Positions 18,844 through 27,565 of a stretch of DNA of 64,000 nucleotides are shown in pieces. The notes under the pieces were generated by a model that worked only from the letters and a program-made list of their open reading frames with translations, was not told the DNA's origin and did not search any database. This stretch comes from Acidobacteriota bacterium (GTDB lineage Bacteria; Acidobacteriota; Terriglobia; Terriglobales; Acidobacteriaceae). The position numbers and the translations under genes were made by a program. The number at the start of each line of letters is the position of its first letter. The stretch's first letter is position 1. The stretch lies in NCBI GenBank assembly GCA_003225555.1, contig QIAM01000018.1, positions 1 to 64,000 of the forward strand. The letters are read 5' to 3'.

Positions 18844-20529
18844 ATGCCGCGAACCCAGCCTCAACACACCGGCGATCCTGAGATTCAGAGAGCGGGGAAC
18901 TCCGCGTCACGGCCAACCCTTGGTGCCCCGCTATTCGTTTCCGTGCTGCTGCTCGTAGTCGTGTTTTTCGGGCTGATCCGCTTCCGACTGCGCGAGATGC
19001 CGCTCGAGCGCGACGAAGGCGAATACGCTTATTCGGGACAGTTGCTTTTGCAGGAGATCCCGCCCTACAAGCTTGCCTACAACATGAAGTTGCCAGGTAT
19101 TTATGCGGCCTATGCGGCCATTCTTGCTGTCTTTGGAGAAACACCGGCTGGGATTCATGTCGGCTTGATCCTGGTGAATGCAGTTACGACACTTTTGTTG
19201 TGCTTGTTGACTGCGCGGTTGTTCGGAAGATTGGCGGGAATAGTGGCCGCCTCCAGCTACGCGCTACTCTCGACGAGTTCATCGGTCATGGGATTCGAAG
19301 CCCATGCGACAAACTTCGTCGTATTGCCTGCCCTTGTCGGCATGCTGCTCTTGCTGACGCCGTTGCAATCTGAGCGACCATGGTTCTTCGTTCTAAGCGG
19401 CGTCTTCTCTGGAACGGCTGTGCTAATGAAGCAGCACGGGATATTTTTTGTCCTCTTCTGCTTTCTCTACCTGGTTTGGAATGACTGGAAGCGGAACAGT
19501 GGCGCCCGGGCAATCGTGCGTCACGTGGCGATATTTGCCAGCGGCGTCATTCTTCCTCATGCGACCGTCTGCTTGGTCCTGTACAAAGCGGGAGTGTTTG
19601 CAGAATTCTGGTTCTGGACGGTCTCCTACGCTGGCGAATATTCCAAGATGGGCTGGCACCGGGCAGTTCGCGCTTTTCTGGAAAACTCGCGAGGAGTGGC
19701 CAGCCCGGCGGGGCCGATCTGGATTCTCGCGGCAGTGGGGATGAGCGCTCCATTTTGGAGCCCGAGCGTCCGCCGGCAAGCGCCGTTTTTGATAGGTCTC
19801 TTTCTGTGCTCCTTCTTGGCGCTGTGCCCCGGGGCCTATTTCCGCCCGCATTATTTCATTCTGCTGCTTCCCGCAGCCGCGATTCTCGTAGGGGTCGCCG
19901 TAAGTTCAGCCACGATAGAGATCGCGTGTAGCCGAAAATACTCCTCCCTGGCGATCATCCCGATGCTCGCCTTTGCCGCTTCGTTTGGATACGCCATCGT
20001 CCACCAGCGGCAGTCGTATTTCTCGATGGATCCAGTCGCCGTCTTTCAGACGACATATCCAGACAGTCCGTTTGTACCAGCCGTTAGAGTTGCGGACTAC
20101 GTCAAGGAGAATTCCTCTGACACCGCGCGCATTGCAGTCCTGGGCTCCGAACCTGAAATCTATTTCTATGCCAAACGCCATTCGGCAATTGGCTATCTCT
20201 ACATGTACAGCCTGATCGTGAGACAGAAATATACTGTGCGGATGCGGGAAGAAATGATCCGCGAACTGGAGACAAATCGCCCGGAGTATCTCGTCTATGT
20301 CGACGTTTGGGAGTCCTGGGGAGAACGGCAGGGCGGGCCTGAGCTCGCCGCGTTCCTATTGCGACTGCGCGAATTCATGGATCATGGCTATGAGAAAGTG
20401 GGAGTCCTCGAAATTGGAACCATGACTAGCGATGTCTGGGGTGACGCTGCCAAGAGCTACCTGCCGCATTCGTCGAAGGTGATGTACGTGTTGAAAAGAA
20501 CGCAGCCTGCGGCTGGGTCCTCGCCTTAA
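18844..20529 (+). CDS. GT-C membrane glycosyltransferase
   Basis: 561 residues, first helix near 31-50 (LFVSVLLLVVVFFGLIRF), then the donor-site loop MPLERDEGEYAYSGQLLL and YKLAYNMKLPGIYAAY, and some ten more helices before a soluble C-terminal domain (about 400-555). This is a second, unrelated-at-sequence-level member of the PMT/ArnT class. It starts a run of three plus-strand glycosyltransferase genes interrupted only by a toxin-antitoxin pair. Confidence 0.85.
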   Translation: MPRTQPQHTGDPEIQRAGNSASRPTLGAPLFVSVLLLVVVFFGLIRFRLREMPLERDEGEYAYSGQLLLQEIPPYKLAYNMKLPGIYAAYAAILAVFGETPAGIHVGLILVNAVTTLLLCLLTARLFGRLAGIVAASSYALLSTSSSVMGFEAHATNFVVLPALVGMLLLLTPLQSERPWFFVLSGVFSGTAVLMKQHGIFFVLFCFLYLVWNDWKRNSGARAIVRHVAIFASGVILPHATVCLVLYKAGVFAEFWFWTVSYAGEYSKMGWHRAVRAFLENSRGVASPAGPIWILAAVGMSAPFWSPSVRRQAPFLIGLFLCSFLALCPGAYFRPHYFILLLPAAAILVGVAVSSATIEIACSRKYSSLAIIPMLAFAASFGYAIVHQRQSYFSMDPVAVFQTTYPDSPFVPAVRVADYVKENSSDTARIAVLGSEPEIYFYAKRHSAIGYLYMYSLIVRQKYTVRMREEMIRELETNRPEYLVYVDVWESWGERQGGPELAAFLLRLREFMDHGYEKVGVLEIGTMTSDVWGDAAKSYLPHSSKVMYVLKRTQPAAGSSP

Positions 20530-20591
20530 CAGCATTCGCGATTCATTGGAAATGCTATCCTGATGTTAGAGAATTATCCTGAATTAAGCGC

Positions 20592-21341
20592 TTGAGCTGC
20601 ATTGCCATGAGTGTGCCATCTCTAGCTATGGACCCGCGCCTGGTCGCTGCAGCGGGCGACCGGTGGAAGGGACGAGTGTCCGTGATCGTGCCCGTCTACA
20701 ACGAGGCGGCGCACCTCGACGAGTTGCTGCAGGCTCTGCCGGAGACGAACGACCTGACCATCGTCTTTCACAAAATTAACTGGGGCAAGGGCGCGGCGGT
20801 TCGTACTGCGCTGACGTATGCTCGTGGGGAATACGTGCTGATTCAGGATTCTGATTTGGAGTACGACCCCCAGGATTATGCCGCCCTGCTGCGACCGCTG
20901 GAAGAAAACCGGGCCAACGCGGTTTACGGTGTGCGTCCGGACCGGCCCGAACGCGGCCTTCGATTCTTTCTGGGTGCGAAGCTGCTGACGCACCTGACTA
21001 ACCTGCTCTACGGCGCCGGTATTCACGACGAAGCGACTTGCTACAAAGTGTTCCGCCGTTCATTGCTCGGCGAAGTCAGCCTGCAATGTCAGCGTTTCGA
21101 GTTTTGCCCGGAAGTGACTGCCAAGCTGTGCCGTATGGGCGAGAAGATCGCCGAAGTCCCAGTCTCGTACGCTCCGCGCTCGGCTGGCGAAGGCAAGAAG
21201 ATTCGTCACTCCGACGGCTGGCTGGCCATCTGGACGCTGATCCGCTATCGTTTGATTCCACGCAATCGCTGGCTCCGATCCGAGGTTGAAAAGTCGAGCG
21301 CTCCATTCGCCGTCAGCTTCTTCCGCAGGCCTCCGCAGTAG
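20592..21341 (+). CDS. GT2 glycosyltransferase lacking the DDGS segment
   Basis: About 246 residues of a dolichol-phosphate-mannose synthase-like GT2 enzyme: [37 protein letters not shown], the metal-site [13 protein letters not shown] and [12 protein letters not shown]. Between QALPETND and [13 protein letters not shown] the usual 20-25 residues containing the nucleotide-binding EIIVVDDGSTDGT strand are missing, without loss of frame. The deletion removes a conserved UDP/GDP contact, so the product may be inactive or altered. The start is uncertain: an ATG at 20607 ([11 protein letters not shown]) is as likely as the TTG at 20592. Confidence 0.85.
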   Translation: MSCIAMSVPSLAMDPRLVAAAGDRWKGRVSVIVPVYNEAAHLDELLQALPETNDLTIVFHKINWGKGAAVRTALTYARGEYVLIQDSDLEYDPQDYAALLRPLEENRANAVYGVRPDRPERGLRFFLGAKLLTHLTNLLYGAGIHDEATCYKVFRRSLLGEVSLQCQRFEFCPEVTAKLCRMGEKIAEVPVSYAPRSAGEGKKIRHSDGWLAIWTLIRYRLIPRNRWLRSEVEKSSAPFAVSFFRRPPQ

Positions 21342-21368
21342 GGCATTTACAAGGTACCTCGGAGCTGT

Positions 21369-21384
21369 GCTATACTTGTATAGC
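21369..21384. promoter_or_regulatory. Palindromic operator candidate before the toxin-antitoxin pair
   Basis: GCTATAC-TT-GTATAGC is a 7+2+7 palindrome, nine bases before the antitoxin ATG. It has the size and placement expected for autorepression by a ribbon-helix-helix antitoxin, and its TATACT half could overlap the -10 element. Confidence 0.65.
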
Positions 21385-21393
21385 GAGGCTCAA

Positions 21394-21618
21394 ATGCTGG
21401 CAATCAGGCTTCCCGACTCAATCGAAAAGCGTCTTGACCGGCTCGCGAAGCGGACGGGACGGACCAAGACCTACTATGCCCGCGAGGCTATCCTGAGGCA
21501 CCTCGAAGATCTCGAGGATGTATATCAGGCGGAGACCGTTCTGGAGCGCGTCCGCTCCGGGAAGGAACGTACGACACCCATCACGCAAGTAATGAAGCGC
21601 TATGGCGTGGAAGGTTGA
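21394..21618 (+). CDS. Ribbon-helix-helix antitoxin (RelB-like)
   Basis: 74 residues. The N-terminal [31 protein letters not shown] pattern is a ribbon-helix-helix DNA-binding fold; the C-terminal [20 protein letters not shown] would wrap the toxin. Its stop overlaps the start of the RelE-like gene by 17 bases, typical of translational coupling in type II modules. The ATG at 21394 is chosen over longer frames because the family begins at the first beta strand. Confidence 0.9.
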   Translation: MLAIRLPDSIEKRLDRLAKRTGRTKTYYAREAILRHLEDLEDVYQAETVLERVRSGKERTTPITQVMKRYGVEG

Positions 21619-21871
21619 GCTCTCCGCATCAGCAGTTCGAGACGTAGAGAGACTCGACGCTCAGCATGCCAAGCGAGTTCTGAAATTCCTCTTCGGACGC
21701 GCTTCTGGTCTGGAAAACCCGCGCAGCATAGGGCAAGCCCTGCAGGGGCAACGTTTCGGAGAGTTCTGGAAATATCGCGTCGGAGATTTCCGCCTGATAT
21801 GTAAAATCGAAGATGAACGTCTGTTGGTCCTCGTGCTGCGTGTCGGACATCGCCGCGAGATCTATCGGTGA
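21602..21871 (+). CDS. RelE/ParE-family toxin
   Basis: 89 residues: [19 protein letters not shown], then [19 protein letters not shown] and [14 protein letters not shown], the standard RelE/ParE core with basic C-terminal residues (R, H, R, Y) that in RelE enzymes act on ribosome-bound mRNA. The complete length and intact partner suggest a functional module. Whether it is a RelE (mRNA) or ParE (gyrase) type cannot be settled by eye; the RVGDFR and HRREIYR wording favours RelE. Confidence 0.9.
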   Translation: MAWKVELSASAVRDVERLDAQHAKRVLKFLFGRASGLENPRSIGQALQGQRFGEFWKYRVGDFRLICKIEDERLLVLVLRVGHRREIYR

Positions 21872-21918
21872 GCCGCATTGGCTGTTATCTCCTCACCGTC
21901 CTGATAGACTTCCGCACG

Positions 21919-23220
21919 ATGGACAGACCTTCCCGGCCGGCAATCCCCAAATCTGTATTGTGGCTTGTGCTCGTGTCATTCCTGCTCCAGGTCGCGTCAA
22001 TCGGGATTACCCACCAGTACCGCACCCGCCCCGGCGAAGATCACTTTGCCTTCGGCTGGGAGATGGGACGCGTCGCCCGCTCGATCGCGCTGGGCCAAGG
22101 TTTCAGCAATCCGTACGGAGATAATACCGGCCCCACGGCATGGGAACCCCCGCTGTATCCCTACCTGATCGGAGGCGTCTTCAAGATTTTCGGAATCTAT
22201 ACGTATGCCTCGGCCTGGGGGTTGCTGACCATCAACAGCATTTTTTCCGCCCTCACCTGCATCCCGATTTATCTGATCGCGCGCAAGACATTCGACGAAC
22301 AAATTGCGCTCTCATCCGCATGGACGTGGGCGCTGCTTCCGTACGTTTGGTATTGGTCAGTGCACTGGATCTGGGATACGACGTTCACTCCGCTGGTGTT
22401 CAGTCTGATTTTTCTGGTTGCGCTCGAATTGGAGGAGTGGCATGAACCCCAAGCCTGGCGAGGCTGGGTGATCTTCGGAGCCTTGTGGGGAATCGGAGCA
22501 CTGGCGAATCCCTCGATGCTGTCGTTCCTGCCGTTCTGCGGGCTTTGGATCTGGTGGTGCCGACACCAGCGTGGGCTGCCATCGATCGGCGGTGTAATTC
22601 TGTCGTCTCTCGTTTTCTTCCTGATCCTATCGCCCTGGCTGATTCGCAACTATGAAGTCTTTGGACGTTTCGTATTTATCCGCGACGACTTCGGACTTCA
22701 GTTCCGGTTGGGAAACTGGAAAGGCGCCGAGGGCATGCTGATGGCCTATCTCCAGCCCAACCTCAACAAGCTGGAATTTGAAAAGTTTCAGCGCATGGGC
22801 GAGCTGGCCTACGCCGCAGACTGCAAGCGGTTGGCCTTCGACTGGATTCGAGAGAATCCGAAGCGCTTCGCGCTCGTCAGCCTGAAACGCTTTTTCTACT
22901 ACTGGAACGGCGTTCCCCGGCCGAGCGACAGCCGCGCACCCTGGGACTTTCGCAATTCACTCTTCCTGGCATCGTCGGTGTTGTGCTTGTGGGGTCTGTT
23001 CCGCGCACTGCGTCAAAAGCGGCGCGGAGCATGGCTTTTCACGGGACTCGTTCTGACCTATCCTACCACCTACTATTTCGTATTCCCTCACGCCCGCTAC
23101 CGGCATCCGATCGAGCCAGAGTTGCTGATCCTGGCGGTGTTCCTTATCTCGGAAGCGCGAAGAAGCCATCCGCAACCAACAACCGATGAGGTCCCAGCAC
23201 GCACCGGGAACCTCCAGTAG
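21919..23220 (+). CDS. GT-C membrane glycosyltransferase
   Basis: 433 residues from ATG 21919; a GTG at 21868, touching the toxin stop, would add 17 residues. About nine helices, with the donor-side loop GEDHFAFGWEMGRVARSIA and TGPTAWEPPLYPYLIGGVF, as in the PMT/ArnT superfamily. The C-terminal helix is followed by PHARYRHPIEPE, a motif often seen near the end of these proteins. Probably part of the same surface-glycan locus as the preceding glycosyltransferases. Confidence 0.84.
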   Translation: MDRPSRPAIPKSVLWLVLVSFLLQVASIGITHQYRTRPGEDHFAFGWEMGRVARSIALGQGFSNPYGDNTGPTAWEPPLYPYLIGGVFKIFGIYTYASAWGLLTINSIFSALTCIPIYLIARKTFDEQIALSSAWTWALLPYVWYWSVHWIWDTTFTPLVFSLIFLVALELEEWHEPQAWRGWVIFGALWGIGALANPSMLSFLPFCGLWIWWCRHQRGLPSIGGVILSSLVFFLILSPWLIRNYEVFGRFVFIRDDFGLQFRLGNWKGAEGMLMAYLQPNLNKLEFEKFQRMGELAYAADCKRLAFDWIRENPKRFALVSLKRFFYYWNGVPRPSDSRAPWDFRNSLFLASSVLCLWGLFRALRQKRRGAWLFTGLVLTYPTTYYFVFPHARYRHPIEPELLILAVFLISEARRSHPQPTTDEVPARTGNLQ

Positions 23221-23273
23221 AATCGGTTGTTTGGCCAGCGCTTCTGAGAGCTATGCCGGGCCCACGGTTTGAA

Positions 23274-24815
23274 ATGTTCAAGAAGATTCTCATTGCCAAT
23301 CGTGGCGAGATCGCGGTGCGCATCATCCGCGCCTGCCATGAGATGGGAATTGCCGCGGTGGCGGTGTACTCCGATGTGGATCGCGCATCGCTTCATGTTC
23401 GCAAAGCTGATGAGGCTTATCCCATTGGCGCCCCTCCCGCTCCAGAGTCTTACCTCAACATCCAGAAGATTCTCGACGTCGCCCGACGATCTGGAGCCGA
23501 TGCTATCCATCCCGGCTACGGTTTTCTCTCTGAAAACGCAAAGTTCGCCGACGCCTGCGCTAAGGCGGGAGTGAAATTCATTGGGCCGACAGCCAGTGCG
23601 ATGGAAATGATGGGATCGAAGACGCGCGCCCGCCAGGCGATGGAAGCTGCCGGAGTGCCTTTCGTCCCGGGCACATCGCGCGGGCTCGAATCGTTCGAGC
23701 AGGCCCAGCAAGTGGCCGCGCGTATCGGCTACCCGGTCATGTTCAAGGCCGCGGCTGGCGGAGGCGGCAAGGGCATGCGCCTGGTGCAAGCGCCCGCACA
23801 GTTGAAATCTTCACTGGAGGAGGCGCGCAGTGAGGCCGAACGCTCCTTCGGCGACGGCGAGATTTACATCGAGAAGGCCATCGTCAATCCCCGCCACATC
23901 GAGATGCAGGTGCTGGCGGATGAGCACGGCAACACGGTCTATCTGGGCGAGCGCGAGTGTTCGTTGCAACGGCGTCATCAGAAAGTGCTGGAAGAGGCTC
24001 CCTCGCCCGTAGTCGATCCCGACATGCGACACCGGATGGGCGAGGTCGCCGTCCGCGTGGCACAGGCCGCTAACTATACGAATGCGGGCACGGTCGAGTT
24101 TCTGGTCGACCAGCAGAAGAACTTCTACTTCCTCGAAATGAACACGAGGCTGCAGGTGGAGCATCCCGTCACCGAACTGGTCACAGGCCTCGATCTGGTG
24201 CACTTGCAGATCCGCATCGCCGCGGGAGAGAAGCTGCCGTTCGCGCAAGCCGACGTTCATCTGCGCGGCCATGCCATGGAATGCCGCATCTACGCCGAAG
24301 ATCCCGACAACAACTACTTCCCCAGCCCCGGAAAGATCACGCTCCTGATCGCGCCCACCGGGCCCGGAATCCGCCGCGACACCGGCATGTACGAGGGCTG
24401 GACCGTGCCCCTCGATTACGATCCGCTCTTGGCTAAGCTTGTAGGATACGGCGAGAATCGTGAGCAGGTCATCGCCCGTCTAAGCTGCGCGCTGGATGAA
24501 TACTTCGTGGGCGGGATCAAGACCAACATCTCGCTGTTCCGCCGAATTCTAACGAATCCAGACTTTCGCGCGGCCAAGCTGGACACAGGCTTCCTCGACC
24601 GAATGCTTAAGCAGAATGACGAACTCCATCGCGACGCAGAGACCGCCCCGCACGCCGCAGAAGTAGCTGCGATTGCCGCCGGGATGTTTGCAGTGCTCGC
24701 CCCCGCCGCCAACGGAATTGCCGGTGTGTCCGCGAGCAATGGCTCTGCAGCAACCTCGACTTGGAAAAAGATCGGCCGCGACGAAGCACTGAGGCGACTG
24801 GCCACTGACCGCTAG
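23274..24815 (+). CDS. accC: Biotin carboxylase subunit of an acyl-CoA carboxylase
   Basis: 513 residues from MFKKILIANRGEIAVRI. ATP-grasp biotin carboxylase: GYGFLSENAKFADAC, the glycine-rich AAAGGGGKGMRLV, HIEMQVLADEHGN, ERECSLQRRHQKVLEEAPS, and the catalytic FLEMNTRLQVEHPVTE. It carboxylates biotin using bicarbonate and ATP. The C-terminal tail (AEVAAIAAGMFAVL) resembles propionyl- or methylcrotonyl-CoA carboxylase alpha chains, and the biotin domain is encoded separately just downstream. No carboxyltransferase is in the window, so acetyl- versus propionyl-CoA specificity is open. The last residues are encoded by a micro-repeat. Confidence 0.93.
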   Translation: MFKKILIANRGEIAVRIIRACHEMGIAAVAVYSDVDRASLHVRKADEAYPIGAPPAPESYLNIQKILDVARRSGADAIHPGYGFLSENAKFADACAKAGVKFIGPTASAMEMMGSKTRARQAMEAAGVPFVPGTSRGLESFEQAQQVAARIGYPVMFKAAAGGGGKGMRLVQAPAQLKSSLEEARSEAERSFGDGEIYIEKAIVNPRHIEMQVLADEHGNTVYLGERECSLQRRHQKVLEEAPSPVVDPDMRHRMGEVAVRVAQAANYTNAGTVEFLVDQQKNFYFLEMNTRLQVEHPVTELVTGLDLVHLQIRIAAGEKLPFAQADVHLRGHAMECRIYAEDPDNNYFPSPGKITLLIAPTGPGIRRDTGMYEGWTVPLDYDPLLAKLVGYGENREQVIARLSCALDEYFVGGIKTNISLFRRILTNPDFRAAKLDTGFLDRMLKQNDELHRDAETAPHAAEVAAIAAGMFAVLAPAANGIAGVSASNGSAATSTWKKIGRDEALRRLATDR

Positions 24816-24828
24816 CCACTGACCACTG
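24801..24828. repeat. CCACTGACCACTG micro-repeat, second copy
   Basis: Degenerate CCACTGACC units spanning the end of the biotin carboxylase gene and the gap to the next gene; near copy of 8241-8268. Confidence 0.7.
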
Positions 24829-24834
24829 GTGTTC

Positions 24835-25329
24835 ATGACTTACGACATCACCATCGACGGCAAAAACCACCGGCTCGAACTCGATCGCGTCGAGGGCCGC
24901 TGGCTGTGTCGCCTCGACGGTCTCGCAATCGAAGTGGATGCAATCCTGGCGCGCCCCGACGTGCTCTCTCTGCGAATCGGCAACCGCGCCTACGAGATCA
25001 AGTCCGAGCGCGTGGCCAACGACTGGCATCTCTGGGTTGGCAGCGCGCGTTTCGCCGCCGAGGTCCGCGATCCACGCTCACTGCGCAGCCGTACCCGCGC
25101 AGCCGATGACCATGGGCCCAGCAAGGTCACAGCTCCCATGCCCGGCAAGGTTGTGCGGGTTCTTGTCCGCGAAAAGTCCGAAGTGGAGGCTGGCTCTGGC
25201 GTGTTCGTAGTTGAAGCGATGAAGATGCAAAACGAGATCAAGTCGCCGAAAAAGGGAACGATTCAGAAACTGCTGGTGACTGAAGGCGCAGCCGTGAACG
25301 CGGGAGATGTGCTGGCCATCGTGGAGTAG
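24835..25329 (+). CDS. Biotin carboxyl carrier protein of an acyl-CoA carboxylase
   Basis: 164 residues. The N-terminal half (DITIDGKNHRLELDRVEG, LRIGNRAYEIK) resembles the linker domain of alpha chains of propionyl/methylcrotonyl-CoA carboxylases. The C-terminal half is a biotinyl domain with VTAPMPGKVVRV and EAMKMQNEI, whose lysine carries biotin. It therefore looks like the C-terminal third of an alpha subunit, encoded as a separate protein 19 bases after the biotin carboxylase. A GTG six bases upstream is an alternative start. Confidence 0.9.
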   Translation: MTYDITIDGKNHRLELDRVEGRWLCRLDGLAIEVDAILARPDVLSLRIGNRAYEIKSERVANDWHLWVGSARFAAEVRDPRSLRSRTRAADDHGPSKVTAPMPGKVVRVLVREKSEVEAGSGVFVVEAMKMQNEIKSPKKGTIQKLLVTEGAAVNAGDVLAIVE

Positions 25330-25343
25330 CCTGTCAGTAATCG

Positions 25344-26405
25344 CTACTCTACTCCGTTACGATCCAGCACTTTCCTGGCGTAGTAATTCTCCACCTTGGC
25401 CGAGTTCCGCAACACTTCGTAATACGCAGACTTGAGCAGTTGCTCGCGGCGGTCATGAATTTGCGTACGTATCGCCATCTTCACACGTTCGTCCGACAAT
25501 TCGCGCTGTCCCGCTGGTTCTTTCGCTACCAGCTTCACGATGCGAAACGCGGCTGGTTGTTTCGTTGCTGGATTCACCACCGTGACCACCGGAGTGTACT
25601 GCCCGGGCTTGAGCTTGGTCACTGCATCGCGAGTCGCGGGATCGGTATTTCGCAGAGATGATTCGGGCGCAGGTCCAATATCCCCACCATTGCCGGATGT
25701 CTCCGGATCCTCCGAATAGTTCATGGCGAGTGTCGCAAAATCCTCACCGCTGTCGAGGCGGTTGGCGATCATCTGAATCTTCTTGCGCGCGTCGGCCTCG
25801 TTTTGTGCCTTGGCATTCTGGTTGTGCACTTGCGGGTTCGGAGTGGGCGTCACCAGAATCTGCGCCAGATGATATTGCGGCTCGATCAGGTTGAACTCAG
25901 ACTTGTGAGCATTGTAGTAGCCGGTAATGTCCTGGTCGGTGACGTTGATCTTCGACGACACTTCCTTGTTCATCACCTTCTCGACCGTAATCGACCGCCG
26001 AATGTCGCGCTTAAAGTCAGCCAGCGTCAGCTTCTTATCCTTCAGGCGCTGCTCGAATTCCTCCTGTGAAAAAGGAGACTTGATCTCGTTGAACTTACGG
26101 TCAACTTCGTCATCGGTAGCCAGCAAGCCAAGTTTCTCGGCGCGCCGCATCAGGATCTCGTCGTCGATGAGTTGGTGCAGGATGTTCAGGCGCAAGGTCG
26201 TCGCCTGCTCACCCGTGGGTCGCTGCTGCGCCGATGCGATCTGGTTCTCGTAGTACTTGTCGACGTCAGAGCGGAAAATTTTCCGGCCATCGACCGTAGC
26301 CATCACGTCGCCGCCCACTTGAGACTTACAGCCCACCAACGTCGCCAGCGTCAATAGAGTAACCAAGGCCATGCTCGTCCGGACAAGAAGCGAGTTTCTT
26401 CTCAA
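25344..26405 (-). CDS. SurA-like peptidyl-prolyl isomerase, lipoprotein
   Basis: 353 residues. I chose a TTG at 26405 because GAGGGAGAG lies six bases upstream and it yields a clean lipoprotein signal, MRRNSLLVRTSMALVTLL followed by the lipobox LVGC; longer readings to 26504 add residues without signal character. The mature protein has a SurA N-terminal chaperone region (VMATVDGRKIFRSDVDKYYE, LRLNILHQLIDDEILMRRAE) and a parvulin/PpiC domain around ILVTPTPNP, RLDSGEDFATLAMNYSEDPE and GDIGPAPE. It should assist outer-membrane protein folding. It lies about 100 bases downstream of the DsbA-like gene. Confidence 0.9.
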   Translation of the reverse strand: MRRNSLLVRTSMALVTLLTLATLVGCKSQVGGDVMATVDGRKIFRSDVDKYYENQIASAQQRPTGEQATTLRLNILHQLIDDEILMRRAEKLGLLATDDEVDRKFNEIKSPFSQEEFEQRLKDKKLTLADFKRDIRRSITVEKVMNKEVSSKINVTDQDITGYYNAHKSEFNLIEPQYHLAQILVTPTPNPQVHNQNAKAQNEADARKKIQMIANRLDSGEDFATLAMNYSEDPETSGNGGDIGPAPESSLRNTDPATRDAVTKLKPGQYTPVVTVVNPATKQPAAFRIVKLVAKEPAGQRELSDERVKMAIRTQIHDRREQLLKSAYYEVLRNSAKVENYYARKVLDRNGVE

Positions 26406-26508
26406 AAGAATCTCTCCCTCAGTTGCAATCCGCATATATGGGACAAATGATTCTCGACCCGCAAAGCTAAGCAAACGAAGACTTGGGAAGCAGGGGAAAC
26501 CCACTCAA

Positions 26509-27453
26509 TTACTTGGAAGCTGAAGGAGCATCAGGGACATGAGTCGGTACAGGCTGACCTGCGTCCTTCAAAGCCCGATCGAGCGCGGCACGGACCTCGC
26601 CAATGGGCACGGCGCCATCAATCTTTTGGCCGTTGATAAACATCGTGGGCGTAGCCGAAACGGCGATGCCCTCGGCCTCTTTCATCGATGCCTTTACCGC
26701 ACCTTCGTCCTGAGCCTTGATGCAGGCCTGCAGCTTCTCCGAGTCCACATTGTGCTTCTGTCCCTGCAGCATCGTCATCTTATCGATGGCAACAAAGCGC
26801 GCACCCGGCGTTTTTTCATTGCCGACCTCCCGCTGGTTCGCGTGGATGTAATCGGCGAAATCCCAATAGGCATCGGGGCTTTGCGCCGCCAGGCAGTTCG
26901 CGTCGACAGCGGCGTGGGTCGCCCAGGGATGAATCTCCACCAGCGGATAGTCCTTGTAAATGAAGGTCACGCGATCGCCATATTCTTTCAGGAGTTGGGG
27001 AAACAGAGTCTCGTGCATCCGCGAGCAGAACGGGCATTCAAAGTCGTCAAAGTTGATCACCCTGACCTTCGCTCCCTTGGCCCCACGGGTCGGGCGCCCG
27101 CTCACATCGATCTTGCTCATCATCTCGGCAAAGGGATCCTTGCTCAGGTCAAACTTAACCAGCCGTAGCATGGTGTTACGGTCTTTCGAAACCAGGAATT
27201 TGTAATCGGATTTTTTGCCATCGCCGCCGGCGATGGTCACGGTCACCGAGTCGTAGTTTGGCCATTCCGTGCTGGGCGTAACCTCGCCCACGGTGATATT
27301 CACTTCCGACGGAATGCTATACGCCGACCGAACCTGCCGCTCGATTTTTTTGGCAAGATCGGATGGAGTGGACTGGGCTGAACAGCCCAGACATATCAGA
27401 ATGAGGACAAGAAAAGAACGTCGAATTAAACTCACTAAAAGCCGCCTCAGCAT
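26509..27453 (-). CDS. DsbA-family thioredoxin-fold oxidoreductase
   Basis: 314 residues with an N-terminal signal (FLVLILICLGC, possibly a lipoprotein anchor), a roughly 90-residue N-terminal domain, and a DsbA/DsbG-like thioredoxin domain. The redox centre is FDDFECPFCSRMHE with CPFC; the cis-proline region is SATPTMFINGQKIDG. Expected in the periplasm, oxidising or shuffling disulfides of exported proteins. Together with the isomerase gene downstream it forms a small envelope-folding cluster. Confidence 0.9.
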   Translation of the reverse strand: MLRRLLVSLIRRSFLVLILICLGCSAQSTPSDLAKKIERQVRSAYSIPSEVNITVGEVTPSTEWPNYDSVTVTIAGGDGKKSDYKFLVSKDRNTMLRLVKFDLSKDPFAEMMSKIDVSGRPTRGAKGAKVRVINFDDFECPFCSRMHETLFPQLLKEYGDRVTFIYKDYPLVEIHPWATHAAVDANCLAAQSPDAYWDFADYIHANQREVGNEKTPGARFVAIDKMTMLQGQKHNVDSEKLQACIKAQDEGAVKASMKEAEGIAVSATPTMFINGQKIDGAVPIGEVRAALDRALKDAGQPVPTHVPDAPSASK

Positions 27454-27565
27454 TGGAGATTGAGCTTTGATTATCTCACATGGCGTGCACTCAAGGCCGG
27501 TGCACTCAGACGGAAAAAGCCAGGAACTTCACGCCGGATCCATGTTGGCGGGCATGCCATAAAGA

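Noticed and set aside
17977..23220. A complete polysaccharide (capsule or O-antigen) biosynthesis locus
   Set aside because: Only glycosyltransferases are present; there is no flippase, polymerase or nucleotide-sugar synthesis gene, so the product cannot be claimed.
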